Assembly (NCBI GenBank): GCA_014871385.1 | Contig: CM026423.1 | Coordinates: 757,308 to 821,307 of the forward strand | Direction of reading: 5' to 3' | DNA from: Ceratodon purpureus | Lineage: Eukaryota > Streptophyta > Bryopsida > Pseudoditrichales > Ditrichaceae | Length of the DNA: 64,000 bases | Part shown: piece after piece, positions 1-10,449 of the stretch | Numbering within the stretch: position 1 is the stretch's first letter | Layout of the letters: each line of letters starts with the position of its first letter | Notes under the pieces: model-generated | What the model was told of the DNA's origin: nothing | Databases searched by the model: none | Seen by the model: the letters and a program-made list of their open reading frames with translations, nothing else | Translations under genes and position numbers: made by a program

Positions 1-618
1 GTGGGCGAGGAGGGTTGGTCCCAACGGAGCTATGAGGTTCACTAGCCACAGTGATAGATGGGCCTTATCAAAGTCCATGGTGGTGGGAACAAAGAGCATG
101 GAGAAGACGACACTTGGATACTTTGGGAATCGTTGTTGTGCTTGTAAAAATATGATCCTGAGAAGAAGTAAGGTCGAGCCATCCATTACCAACCAGGGAC
201 ACAAAACCGATCAGGCCTAATTTCTAGATTGTGAAAGAAGAAATGTACCTCATTTGTACATTTGAGCATATGATCAGTTTTAGGTCCTGACGTACTTTTC
301 ACTTCAAATAATTATAACTATTTGAATAGTGGGAATAAAATCACAGAACTTGTTGCATTCAACAAGAACCTTATGTTTGCACACATGAAAAATCCTAAAA
401 AAATTATATACCTTAATATCATATGCTAAAATCCTTAAGTGGTCGGTTATAGGTGCCTCGACCTTAGTTGAATTGGAAACTATGACCAGATGATATCGTG
501 CAAAAGCAAGAAAAGAATATAGACGAAGCATTGCAAGGGACTACAGTCAACTTTATACAAAACAGTACACATTGGCCTACATAGCAGGGTCCCCTCCCAA
601 TACAAGTCTAAATTTTCA
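1..618. other. no gene recognised
   Basis: I see no supported coding region here. Short open frames lack any recognisable motif. The stretch is AT-rich and leads into the SINE at 630. Confidence 0.5.
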
Positions 619-629
619 TCTGCACAACA

Positions 630-956
630 GATAGATAGATAGAAACTCCGATCCCTGTGTAAGGGGCCGGCGTGAATGAAGTGTCCGTTCGTAATGCTAA
701 TGACCCGATGCCCATCGGTACAAGGGGAAATTGGAACAATACTACTCACCCCTTTCCAAGATGGACACTATAACTACGCTAGTTTCTAGCTAGTTAGAAG
801 TGCCTTGAAGATACCGGACATGGTATCTCCCTAAAGGGCTTTGAGGTACCCATACAACAAGGTCCAAGGACCCCCCACCATAGTTGGGTGGACTATGGTG
901 GTGAGCACCACATGCTGGCATAGGGAATAGAACCCACGACCTCCCCCTTGGAGGCC
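630..956 (-). repeat. SINE with 11-bp target site duplication
   Basis: Read on the minus strand, this 327-bp element starts near a tRNA T-arm-like sequence (GGGTTCTATTCCC, a degenerate Pol III B box) and ends in a short TATC tail. An exact 11-bp duplication, TCTGCACAACA, flanks it at 619-629 and 957-967. A 5'-truncated relative lies at 12188-12341. Target duplication, simple-repeat tail and B-box-like head together are the signature of a SINE mobilised by LINE machinery. No clear A box is present, so the head is truncated or diverged. Confidence 0.85.
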
Positions 957-1294
957 TCTGCACAACAAATTAAAGCGTAGGATGATTCTCAATTATCTCA
1001 CTTGCACATACTCTCTTCAGAAGGCTCTTTCAGGTGGCAACTATTCTCAGCTTTTGTTACTTAACAAGATCAAATCAATGTAGCAATGAGCTTAAAAAAT
1101 CTTAAAACTCATTAAACTTACCTCTTATCCAAAATTTGTATTTTGTCATAAAACTTGCGAAGGAAGAAATTGGAAGAGAGTATGAGACTACACTTAAAGG
1201 GAACAAATTAACCGAGGGGAGGAGCCACTGAAAATAATTGAACTGTTGGAGCATCTTGCAGACACTGCGAAGTGTATTGACAATGGATTAGAAT

Positions 1295-1639
1295 TTATCT
1301 TTGCCATGTTCGAGTTGAGCCCCTCGGGGTGCCAACAATCTCCCTTTGCGCTTCTATATTTTTCAAAACAACCACCGGAGGTCGAGGCGATGTGCGAGAC
1401 CTAGGAGACACTTTCCTGCTGTTGAAGACAAAGCCGTGAATTGCTGCCAGTCGATGATTCACAAATTGCACATGGTCTATAAAAGCCATTGACAACTCCG
1501 CCATGTTTGATGCAAGCTTGGACATGGTCAGCTTCAGACCATCAATCTCAGATGCCCGCTCCTCCAAGACTTCAAGCCTGTTGTTGACACAACAATCATG
1601 ATCCTGCCACAAAGACACAACGAGTGCCAAGCTTGCCAT
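1295..1639 (-). pseudogene. possible retroelement gag remnant (coiled coil)
   Basis: A 114-residue open frame on the minus strand holds a heptad-like stretch (about residues 20-60) and a basic, proline-rich tail. This resembles the N-terminal coiled coil of plant retroelement gag-like proteins. There is no zinc knuckle or protease, so the assignment is weak. It may be a chance frame. Confidence 0.25.
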
Positions 1640-1766
1640 TTAGATAATAAGTTGTTGTTGTTGTCAGAACATGATTTTGTGTACTCTAGGCCTCTTGATG
1701 AAATTGGGCAAAGTGTGTTGATTCGGGGGATAAATGTTGATTGCCTCAGCAGAGTGAGAGTGATTC

Positions 1767-2352
1767 TGTGCAATGTGCGCATTGCAAGAGCACGTCCGCT
1801 AGGCTTTGGGCGCGTCAGGAGGCTCGGTGTCGCCGTCCAACTTGGTGAAAAACCTCTGATGTATCTCCAAGAGCTTTCGAATGTGGAGGCAGGAAGACGC
1901 TCACGAGTATTTGCGATGCCTCATTGAACGCTTGCACAATTGTTGTCTCCCTCCTGAAGTCAAATTGAACTCTTTTGTCTCGCAAGAGCGAAGCCTCATT
2001 CACAAGATTTTTGGATGTCGCTTGCGAAGCCAGGTCGGTTCTCTCTCTTACCCCCTCCATCCAATGTATCATGCTTGGAAATCAATAGAGCGTAGGGTTT
2101 TGAGCATCGAGTTGAAATGCAGGTGAAATGTAGGTGAAATGCACGGTGTGCTCGACGTGCTCAAACACGTATGACCTTCTGCTTGACTTAAGCCTCAAGA
2201 TTGTGCAAGCGGACTCTCTCACCAAAGCTTTGAACCGCTTCACTACTGTGGAAGCTCTCGAAGGCAATAACAAATATCATTGCAGCCATTGTCGGAAGAA
2301 AGTTCGAGCTTTGAAACAGTTTACTGTTGACAACACCACATCTGCTTATGTT
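1767..2352 (+). pseudogene. ubiquitin-specific protease (UBP/USP) pseudogene fragment
   Basis: Two conceptual exons, 1767-2033 and 2134 to about 2352, encode the middle of a plant UBP catalytic domain (UBP23/USP36-like by eye). Visible family marks are CAMCALQEHV, RQEDAHEYLRCLIE, KIFG.RLRSQ, the zinc-ribbon region VKCTVCSTCSNTYD, the DLSLKI segment and CSHCRKKVRALKQ. The exons are in phase across a CAG/GTCGGT donor and a TGTAG acceptor. In-frame TAG (1800-1802) and TGA (1857-1859) interrupt the first exon. The catalytic Cys box and His box are both absent, so this is a decayed internal fragment and not an active deubiquitinase. Retained splice sites argue for a DNA-level copy and not a processed transcript. 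Confidence 0.85.
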
Positions 2353-2689
2353 TGTCATCTATCCATTTTTATTTTTTCATTATTGTGCTAGTTGAATACC
2401 ATTTGTACGCTATAGATTTTCAAGATAAGATAATGTGAATTCGTGAAAATCTACAAAACTGATAACTTGATCATTTGTATTGATTTTAGATTTTTAATTG
2501 AATTTCAAGAGAAAACCTTGCAAAATTACTTTAAAAATATTGATAAAAAATATGATGAATCAAACTGCACAAATGTTATCTTCAATTTGACATTTACAAC
2601 TTTGTTTTGAACATCAAGTCATCAACTCTACTTTCGTTTTTCATCAACCATTCTATAACAAATCTTTGAAAACACTGTTGAATCGGGAC

Positions 2690-2965
2690 GTTAAAGGGTT
2701 AAGCATAATCTTAATCCATATTACTTGAATCATTTGTAACAATATTGAGTGATAAGGGTTAGGCATGTGCCTAATCTCTTTACATATATGTTATCCAGGC
2801 TTTAATAACCAATGAGAAGAGCATACATGTATGTCTAAACTCCCCTCCCCCCACTGACATTTATTATTTAAAATATCAAGTGCTATGGATTAGACATAGC
2901 CTTAACTCCTGTCAAATGATAGAATTAGACATATGTCTAATCCTTTTACTTTAATTAATTTTCAT
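2690..2965. repeat. array of short palindromes, left part
   Basis: Four spaced, degenerate palindromes occur here (for example TTAGGCATGTGCCTAA and TTAGACATATGTCTAA), each flanked by GTGATA/TATCAC-like sequence. Matching units resume at 4600-4870 beyond the solo LTR, so this was once a single array. Confidence 0.6.
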
Positions 2966-3031
2966 ATCGCTTTATGGATATATCACTTGTTTTCCTTAAA
3001 GGCTAGAGGGTATAATAGTGCAAACTCATCT

Positions 3032-4566
3032 TGTCGGAATCCATTTTTTGATTTGTAGTCCTCTTAGTCTAGTTTGCGTAATAAGAATACGTACAATGTG
3101 TATTTTCTGATTTAGTTTGGAGTGTGCCATAATATATTAGGCAAAATAAGGATTTGGTATATGTGCCAAAAGCTTAGTTGTTAATAGTGTTAAGGAAAGC
3201 AACTTGGCTCATCCATATTTCATCACTAAAGATGTGTCAGAGGCCGGAATTACTAGGCCAGGCTAAAGTCTGTAAGGATTTTTCAGTGAACGGATTCCTA
3301 CAAAGTACGGATTTCTGCAGAATACGGATCTGTAGAATACGGGTTTATGTAGAATATGTATTCCTCTAGAATACGTAATTCTATAGAACACATATTTTGT
3401 CGAATACGTATTTCTGTAGAATACGTATTTCTGTAGAATACGTATTTATGCAGAATACGGATTTCTGCAGAATTCGGATTTGGACAAGGGTTTTGTGGCC
3501 GGAAGGATAGCGAGTACGGATCCGGATTAGGACCGTATATTTCAGATCTGAGATCCAAGTTTTTAGAAAAGGGAGTTGCTTTCTAGTGTTAGTCTTATTT
3601 TTATACTTAGATTTTAGAGTTCATGCGGCCGCCACTAGGGTTTAGCCATGAACTTTTAGGTTTGTACTTTTTGTACTTATAGGTTGGTTTCCAAACCACC
3701 TTCATTACTTATCTCACTTCTTTTTGCGCCATTCTTGTGTGATCCTTATTGTACTCCCATAGCTATGGTAGAAGTTGTCTAAGTCTAGTATCTACAGTTG
3801 GTGTTCGAGGAGAAGGGGGTAAGTAATCCAGATCCTTGGTAGGACCAGATCTGTGTACGGATAACGGATTGGGGTTAGGGGTATTTTGAGTTCCTCATTT
3901 GTTGGATTTGTCCGTCATACTGAGAGAGGGAAAGGGTTGTTGGGACCAGTTCACGGTCTGGTTGGTCTATGAGTGAAGTGGGCGAGTACGGATTGCTATC
4001 CAGATCCGTATCTGGATTGGTACTCTGGCAAATTAGGGTCTCTCTACTGTCTCTGGGGAAGAGTCAAAGGTGGTACGTGACCGGAGTACGTGTAGACTAT
4101 TCGTATCCGGATTTGGAGCCATGAGGGTTTGTCGTGTAATGGGACTTAGGCAATTGGGGTTTTTTGTGTGACCTGCTGATCTGTAGAAATACGGATTAGT
4201 TGTGAGAAGGTAACAAGTGTCTCGTGGGGTGTCTTGGGTGTGTAGATTAGACGTGGAGGCTTCCGCCACTAAAAAGGATAAGGAAAGAGAGTTTTGGTCA
4301 TCCCCTCTATACAAAGGGATACCCTTGCCAGTCAAGGTTTAAGAGGACGGATTTGAAGTACGGATACGGATTGAGGCCGAATCCGGTTTTGCGTGGGGTT
4401 GTTTGTGTGTGGGAAAGAGAAGATTGGTTGAGTTTGGAGTCATCGGACCAATTCCTTTGGTCTAGTTACTTCACAGAATCCCTGGAACGATACACGAGTC
4501 ACTTGGGTGTGTTTTAGGCACTAATAATGCTTAAGGGAGTGTAATCGGTGTTGGAGGAATCCGACA
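3032..4566. mobile_element. solo LTR (1535 bp) with 5-bp target duplication
   Basis: The element begins TGTCGGAATCC and ends GGAATCCGACA, a short inverted terminal pair in TG...CA format. The 5-bp sequence CATCT is duplicated on both sides (3027-3031 and 4567-4571). No gag, pol or second LTR is found, so I read it as a solo LTR left by LTR-LTR recombination. A short non-autonomous element with the same ends is the alternative. Inside (about 3280-3480) is a degenerate tandem repeat based on TAGAATACGTATTTCTG. The last ~65 bp recur in reverse orientation at 62603-62665, next to a broken gag gene, which supports an LTR-retrotransposon origin. Confidence 0.8.
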
Positions 4567-4599
4567 CATCTATTTGATCAAAGTTAATAACAAGATTTT

Positions 4600-4870
4600 A
4601 AGTGATGCAGGGTTAGGCATATGTCGTACCCCCCTATAATATGCAAATGAATTGTTTTTTTAAATACCAAGTGATAGGGTTAGATGCCTTTCCTCATCAC
4701 TTTGATTAATTTTAAGATTCCTAGTGCTGAGGTTTAGGCGTATGCCTAGAACCCATATCATTTGCATTATTTGTTAAAAGACGTAGTGATAGAAAGATTA
4801 GGCGTATGCCTAACCCTATCACTTCAATTAGTTTTTGAAATTGCAAGTGATAAAGATTGGAATAAGTATT
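4600..4870. repeat. array of short palindromes, right part
   Basis: Further units of the palindrome array are seen, such as TTAGGCGTATGCCTAA followed by CCCTATCACTT, at roughly 55-80 bp spacing. They match the units at 2690-2965 across the inserted solo LTR. Confidence 0.6.
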
Positions 4871-4871
4871 T

Positions 4872-5541
4872 GTTATCGTTGTTGTATTGGAAATGGTAGC
4901 ATCACTTCAATGCTAATAAAAACATTTTAAAAAATTGTGAATCATTTTTACAAATATTTTCATGTGTTTCAATCAATCAAAAGCAAATTATGACCAAAAT
5001 TTAAAGTGCACATGTTATTTTGCACTTTTAACGAATTGAGTGTTGAATGTATTATCTAATATAACAAACACATAGGTGTTCATTTGTCTGTCCAATCATT
5101 TTTGTGAACGAGAGGACAAGGAGACGGACAATAAGAAGACAACCAGACAAGGGGACAAGAAGACGAAGAGTTTAGGGAAAATGAGAACGAGAGAATGCAG
5201 TAACAAGAGAACCATCAAGCGAGTGAATAAGAAAACTGGAACGAAGGGACGAGCAAGCAGGGGAACATTGATCTTAACGAAGTTTTCAACTTCACCTAAA
5301 CTTTCACCTATTGGTACAACGGATTTTCACACTAGTCTTGTGCATAAATAAATAAGAACACCAGACCCCTATACCTTGTTCATACCATCAAGAAACCACA
5401 CTCTATACTAATTTCCTTTCATATTCTCTAATGTCACACTCCTCGACCGGCGTCACCTAGAGTGCGTGGGGTAAGGGTTTGTAGTAGCTACCAAGGAGGA
5501 TGGGGAAGCGGTAAAGGAGCCTCATAGTTATTAATGTATTG
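4872..5541. other. no gene recognised
   Basis: This is non-coding by eye. An open frame at 5076-5351 is Lys/Arg/Thr-rich low-complexity sequence from a purine-rich stretch, with no motif. Confidence 0.45.
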
Positions 5542-6534
5542 GTTTAACCCTTAAAGAGGAGTGGCCTCAAAACTGCCAAAAATCCTCAAAATCGCCCTCT
5601 TTTGATGCAAGATGCAAATTTTCAATCTTTGACAAGTTTTGAAGTATGTAACTGTAGGATCTAGTAGCTAACTTGTACATTTATATGTATAGCAAATCTT
5701 ACAATCAAATCCTCACCATTTGTGAGATCGTAACCTTCAAAGTTGAAAAAAAAGTTTTTTTTCCCTTGTTGCAATAAGGTTCCAGTGTTTTGTGAGCCAA
5801 AAAAACCGATTTTAGAAGAAAATTGGAAATGAGTCTCTTCAAACTCTTGTTCCTAAGTGAGTTAGGTTCATGCCTATATAATTTTTATCCTCATATGACC
5901 TATGAAACCTAGAGAAAAGCTTGATTTTTCCCATGGAGGTATGCTGAAATTCAAATACAAAGCACTAGTAGAAAAGGGGTTCAACTACACCAAAGATGAA
6001 CACCAGAAAGTGACCAATTACACCAAAAAATTTATTTTTTTGGTGTAATCGGTCACTTTCTGGTGTTCAACTTTGGTGTAGTTGAACCCCTTTTCTACTA
6101 GTGAAGGCTGGTCTTTGACAATAAAAAAGGCATGTGGAGAATTATTGGATTGGGAATCCGAACGGTGAGATCATGCCTTGGTACCTCTTCTACATGCTCA
6201 AAAAACAAAACTTGAAAAAAAGTAAAATCTCGATTTTTGGTGAATTTTCAAAGTTTCTGCGTTGTAATTGATTTGGGCAGATTTTGAGAATAAACGAGCA
6301 TATACCGCAGTTAGGGCAGTTTTGGGCAGATTTCAAATAGTGTTTTCAAATTTTGACTGTGAATATCTCCTAAAGTATGAGGAATTTTGAAGCATGAAAT
6401 GACTTTTTGGAAAGGTGTGGAAAAACTCTACAAGCCTCACAAAGTTCAACTTCATACTATCTATATTTAGTACCTGACAGGTTGACCAAAGTCGAAACGT
6501 TCCATTTCGGGCTCTCCTCTCCTTAAGGGGTTAA
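5542..6534. mobile_element. candidate ~1-kb inverted-repeat DNA element
   Basis: The ends are imperfect inverted repeats: GTTTAACCCTTAAAGAGGAG on the left, and a right end that reads TTAACCCCTTAAGGAGAGGAG when reverse-complemented. A 4-bp ATTG flanks both ends (5538-5541 and 6535-6538). No transposase is present, so it would be non-autonomous. A CACTA MITE sits inside it. The superfamily is not assigned. Confidence 0.45.
5963..6103. mobile_element. CACTA-type MITE, 141 bp, near-perfect hairpin
   Basis: The sequence starts CACTAGTAGAAAAGGGG and ends with its reverse complement. The two ~65-bp arms pair almost completely around a short T-rich centre. A 3-bp AAG flanks it at 5960-5962 and 6104-6106, as expected for CACTA (EnSpm) transposition. 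There is no coding capacity, so this is a foldback MITE, nested in the larger element at 5542-6534. Confidence 0.9.
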
Positions 6535-6538
6535 ATTG

Positions 6539-7154
6539 CTAAGGAGGATGCTTGAAGGGTGATTCGGGGCCTGGGGCCCCATTTCTAATTCAAAATCATC
6601 AAAAATGGCCCTAGGGATCTCCAGGGTGCCTCCTTGGTCGCTGCCACGAACCATTACCAGGGTGCGTGACAATATCACAGAATTTTTTTGCAAGTCGCCG
6701 GTTTCCGTTGCAAGTTGCCAGTTGGGAACAGTGCCATGCAACGATATTGAGGATGATCCACCTTGGGGCTCACAAAAGCACCTGTTTACACATGAGCCTC
6801 CACGCAACACACAGTTGTAGATGCCATATACAATTCAAAAAGGACCCCATTTACACCGATCTAAACTTACATGTTGCGAACAATGTTTACCCACCAAGAA
6901 ATATGTAGGCACTTCATCCTCAATCTAATGATTACTGAGTATGAAATGAATACTCCAAAAAATGAATTCCGATTACACACGAAAAGGAATCGTTGACTCG
7001 GGTAAGCACAGAGGTCCACAGAAGATCAAAGGTGAGAGGCTTGCTTCGAGAGGACTTCAGTGGTCTGTTTCATCAGCCCTGCTTTAAGGCATGTTCGGCA
7101 TTGTCTGGTGTGGGGTTCACCACCTGCTATCACTCTGCATAATTACCTACACCC
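6539..7154. other. no gene recognised
   Basis: This region lies downstream of the minus-strand NTPase gene and probably contains its 3' UTR. Overlapping short frames on both strands (6523-6908) show no motif. Confidence 0.45.
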
Positions 7155-9926
7155 TCATCTTGATCCTTGGCTACCTACATCCTCATCATGATCCTTGGCC
7201 ACGGGCGCCGCCGCGCCACCAGAGGAACTCGATGCATAGGTGAGAACGCAGGTACGCTTCTCAAAGTCGGATTTCGCCTGTTGCATTTTTCTTCCACCCA
7301 ACGCCGTGCGTTCCTTGCTTTCGATATAGTAGAGCGGATCACTCCAAGCTCGACAGAGGTCTGACAAACGCTTGGAATTCTTTGACTCCTGAGTTGGTCC
7401 ATAGGTTTGCTTTCCTTCGTCACGAAGACAAGGATAAGCCGCAGGCTTGAGTGAGAAAAGGCCAATAATCATTTGAAAGCGGTCCTCAACGCTTTCGCTT
7501 CCGCTTGCTTCTCTTCTGATGGCGAGTGGTTTTGCAGTATGGTTAGCAACATCGTGCTTTTCATATTTGAGATTGTATACTTTCCCAGATTGATACCCAA
7601 GCTGAAGATAAAGGGCAAGGTATGGATAGTCCGCCGGCTTCCCTGATAAACCTGCATTTTCGGGCCTAACTTGCAAGCTGGCCCACTTAAAGTTTCCATC
7701 TGAATGGGTGTAGTTTCGCACCTGCACCAGAATGTACGACATAATGTACGACACATCTTGACATAACCGCACGGGAATTATCATGTCAACGGCCGCTTGA
7801 TTGCGCTTGCACAAAATGGCAACACCACGCTCGTAGAAATCCTCCAATTCAGACTGTTCGACACTGCGGGTAACTGAGGTAAAGTGGGTAAAGAATACCC
7901 TCCCGCTCATAAACCTTTCCATTTCCTTCGAATCAATTTGCCCTTCGAGAGCAGCATCGAACTGATCTTCGTCAGCCAAGGAATGTAGAAACTCCCGCAC
8001 CACCAGAGGCCTGGTGTAGAGTACATTCTGATGACTTAAAATGGTGAACTGTGGTTCGCATTTAGACGTATTGTTGCAGGCGTGATCCCAAGCTAAGAGG
8101 AAAAGGATTCGTGCCACCAACTCACCTCGTGCACCCCCTTCAACAATTCCCTCCCGTACATAAGTTAACATGGGATCAAGGATTTCACCCACATCTAACT
8201 CCGACTGGTTCATTATGCGACACGCAGCTTCAGCCAGCACTGGTTCCGATGGATACCCGGTGAACACCAAGTGCCTGTCAGAGGAAATAGCAAGGCACAT
8301 GCCAAGGTGCTTGGCAACCAAGGACGATGCCAACTCCGATTGGGGTTTAACAAAAACAGCGGCACGCACAGAAAGCAATGCAACCGCTACATAAGGGTCC
8401 TTAATATCTTTAGTTTCCTGGTCTAAAGAAATTCCCCCAAGTAACTTCGCCGCAGCCAGGCGCACCACATTAGCCAATTTCACCACTTGCTCATCGTCCG
8501 ACCCATCGTCCGACCCAGATTGAAGGTAACTTCCAAACAAAGGCCGACCTTTCATGAAATGCTTGAACAACAAACTTGTCAAGTCACTAGGAGGATCACC
8601 TGACACTGTCCATAACTTTTCCTTGGGAGCCAAGATATCGAAGGTGTCGACTGCGTAGAATGCTGGAAGCAGCTCCTCGCTCTTACCACTGTACCGGAAC
8701 GACGCATCTGGAATCTTGGAGGGCATGAAGTTGCTGATTTTTGAAGTTGTATCAAGCAGTACAATAAAGATGCCACACTTCTCCGCAAGAGAAGAGGCCA
8801 TCCACCGGAATATGCTGAAGTGTGTCGTGGCACCATACTCTCCAAGGAGGCTTCTAGACTCGTCCAGTGCGAAGGTAAGCAACGCCCTATTTGTTGGTAA
8901 ACGAGCGGCCTTGAAACTCTCGCGAAGCTTCTTACAGGACAATTGTATCTTGGACTCTAAGAGCTTCGTGAATTTCTCGGCATCGTTAGAGTGATCTTCA
9001 AGATGATAATTAGCTTGAAATCTGGTCATCCTACTCTGGATTTCCTTCCAAAACTCAACTCCAATCTGTCTATTATCCTCCTTTAGTTGCATCTCGCACC
9101 ATTCTCGCTCAGTACGCTTTGCGGGCCCCTCGATCCAATCGGTCAGACGATCCATGCAGGCACAAAAAAATGCAGCATAAAGAAGGAACCCCTTCAATCT
9201 CTCGAGCTGATCGCCTGGACAGGAAGCCGGGACAAGCGCGTCCGCTATGAAGGAACGTGCAGGAACGCCGGAACTATCCCTCTCTCTAACACAGCAGTAT
9301 ATCACATACCGTTCGTTGGCAAATTCCTTCACCAGTCGGCTTTTCCCGGTACCTGAGCTTTGAACAAGAGACGTATAGGGGGCAAGGTAACTCGCGCTAC
9401 TCCATTCAGCTGCACATGTGTCAACGAAATAGGTAAATGTCTCCAAGCAGGAGTGATCATCATTATACTTCTCAGAGAAAGCCTTCAAAAAGAGATCTCT
9501 AGACTTGTTGCCCAAAGAAAGCTCCAGGGAATACTTCGGGATAGCCTTGAGGGATTCGCCATGCAAAATGGACTTGCACGCCTTCCTGGCTTCGTCAGAC
9601 TCCGCTCGATGAACTGCTTCAACGTATTCCTCCAAAGTACGAGCGTCGCAACCTTCATAATCATCAATACTTCGGTACAGATCCGGTTTAACCTCTATTT
9701 TATGCTTCTGGAGCCAACGGCGTACACGATGTCTCCAAAGCAACTCATCTTCTTCGCCACGTTGCGGAGGCGCCTCCGGAATGACTTCAGTAGGGCCAAG
9801 GCTCCTCTTGCGTTTTCCATCACGGCCAGGGCTACTTCCATCACGGCCAGGGCTACTCTCGCGTTTTCCACCACGGCCAGGGCTCTTCTTGAGTTCTCCA
9901 CCACTGCTAGGGTTAGGACTCTCCAT
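7155..9926 (-). CDS. Crinkler/RHS-type P-loop NTPase with C-terminal restriction-nuclease-like domain
   Basis: This is a single open frame of 923 residues. The N-terminus (about 1-45) is basic and repeats SPGRDG-like units. A P-loop NTPase follows, with Walker A SGTGKSR at 191-197 and Walker B LLTFALDE at 349-356. The C-terminal part carries a helix with GELVARILFLLAWD (601-614), then D714 in AAVDMIIPV and Q735-V-R737-N in YILVQVRNY. That order matches the restriction-endonuclease-like fold found behind NTPases in Crinkler and trypanosome RHS proteins. The usual lysine of the QxK motif is arginine here, so catalysis may be altered. In oomycetes and fungi such proteins can act as nuclear effectors; in other eukaryotes they have been linked to genome conflict. 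No secretion signal or LxLFLAK-type header is visible. The gene is intronless, unlike its neighbours. The role here is unknown. Confidence 0.8.
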   Translation of the reverse strand: MESPNPSSGGELKKSPGRGGKRESSPGRDGSSPGRDGKRKRSLGPTEVIPEAPPQRGEEDELLWRHRVRRWLQKHKIEVKPDLYRSIDDYEGCDARTLEEYVEAVHRAESDEARKACKSILHGESLKAIPKYSLELSLGNKSRDLFLKAFSEKYNDDHSCLETFTYFVDTCAAEWSSASYLAPYTSLVQSSGTGKSRLVKEFANERYVIYCCVRERDSSGVPARSFIADALVPASCPGDQLERLKGFLLYAAFFCACMDRLTDWIEGPAKRTEREWCEMQLKEDNRQIGVEFWKEIQSRMTRFQANYHLEDHSNDAEKFTKLLESKIQLSCKKLRESFKAARLPTNRALLTFALDESRSLLGEYGATTHFSIFRWMASSLAEKCGIFIVLLDTTSKISNFMPSKIPDASFRYSGKSEELLPAFYAVDTFDILAPKEKLWTVSGDPPSDLTSLLFKHFMKGRPLFGSYLQSGSDDGSDDEQVVKLANVVRLAAAKLLGGISLDQETKDIKDPYVAVALLSVRAAVFVKPQSELASSLVAKHLGMCLAISSDRHLVFTGYPSEPVLAEAACRIMNQSELDVGEILDPMLTYVREGIVEGGARGELVARILFLLAWDHACNNTSKCEPQFTILSHQNVLYTRPLVVREFLHSLADEDQFDAALEGQIDSKEMERFMSGRVFFTHFTSVTRSVEQSELEDFYERGVAILCKRNQAAVDMIIPVRLCQDVSYIMSYILVQVRNYTHSDGNFKWASLQVRPENAGLSGKPADYPYLALYLQLGYQSGKVYNLKYEKHDVANHTAKPLAIRREASGSESVEDRFQMIIGLFSLKPAAYPCLRDEGKQTYGPTQESKNSKRLSDLCRAWSDPLYYIESKERTALGGRKMQQAKSDFEKRTCVLTYASSSSGGAAAPVAKDHDEDVGSQGSR

Positions 9927-10211
9927 TGTGCCGGGTTAAGCGAGCTCAACCAGAATCCAAATGTCTTCTCTCCTGTCGAAATATTCGCTACAAGGCCGCC
10001 CTTGAACCAAGCATCTAATCCACCTGATACATGTACGCACCTGCAAACCCGAAACATCAGACACGAAACACGAATCCCCTGTCAAACCCTAAACGTCAAA
10101 CCCCCCCTTCGACAACCGCCGACGGAACCGCGTTTCAAACCTTGCAAATACAAGTTGGCAGCACGGCACAAGCACGTGCCAAGTAGCTCGAATCACTCCC
10201 CAAATTACACC

Positions 10212-10444
10212 AAAAAAAAAGATTGGCGCCTGCTCTCACCCTGCTCGAAGACTGGTCTGCGTTGTGCACGAGCCCCTGCTCGAGGCCGGTTCAAGTGAGG
10301 GCCCGCACGACGACAAGGAGCGGTAGGGACAAGTAGGGACGCGGTCCAGGCGCTGCCAGAAGTATCGAACCGGGAGTTTCCCGACTGTGCCCCCAGTGAG
10401 GATCGAACTCGAAGGGAACGCTCTACCACTAAGCCACGGAGGCG
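10212..10444 (-). repeat. tRNA-derived SINE-like element with head lacking the anticodon arm
   Basis: Read on the minus strand from 10444, there is a tRNA-like head. It has a 7-bp acceptor pairing (GCCTCCG with TGGGGGC, wobbles allowed), a good A box (TGGCTTAGTGG) and a B box (GTTCGATCC). Only about ten bases separate the D arm from the T arm, so no anticodon stem-loop exists and it cannot be a functional tRNA. About 180 bp of unrelated body follows, ending in a nine-base T run on that strand. This layout fits a tRNA-derived SINE of the kind that ends in a T stretch. I found no target duplication. Confidence 0.55.
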
Positions 10445-10449
10445 GAGGG

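Noticed and set aside
3032..4566. DNA transposon with 11-bp inverted ends
   Set aside because: TG...CA ends, a 5-bp duplication and a related terminus next to a gag-like gene fit a solo LTR better. The DNA-transposon reading is not fully excluded.
9360..10298. 312-residue plus-strand frame antisense to the NTPase gene
   Set aside because: It is a shadow of the 923-residue frame and upstream sequence, with no motif of its own.
10391..10444. Functional tRNA gene
   Set aside because: There is no room for an anticodon stem-loop between the D and T arms.
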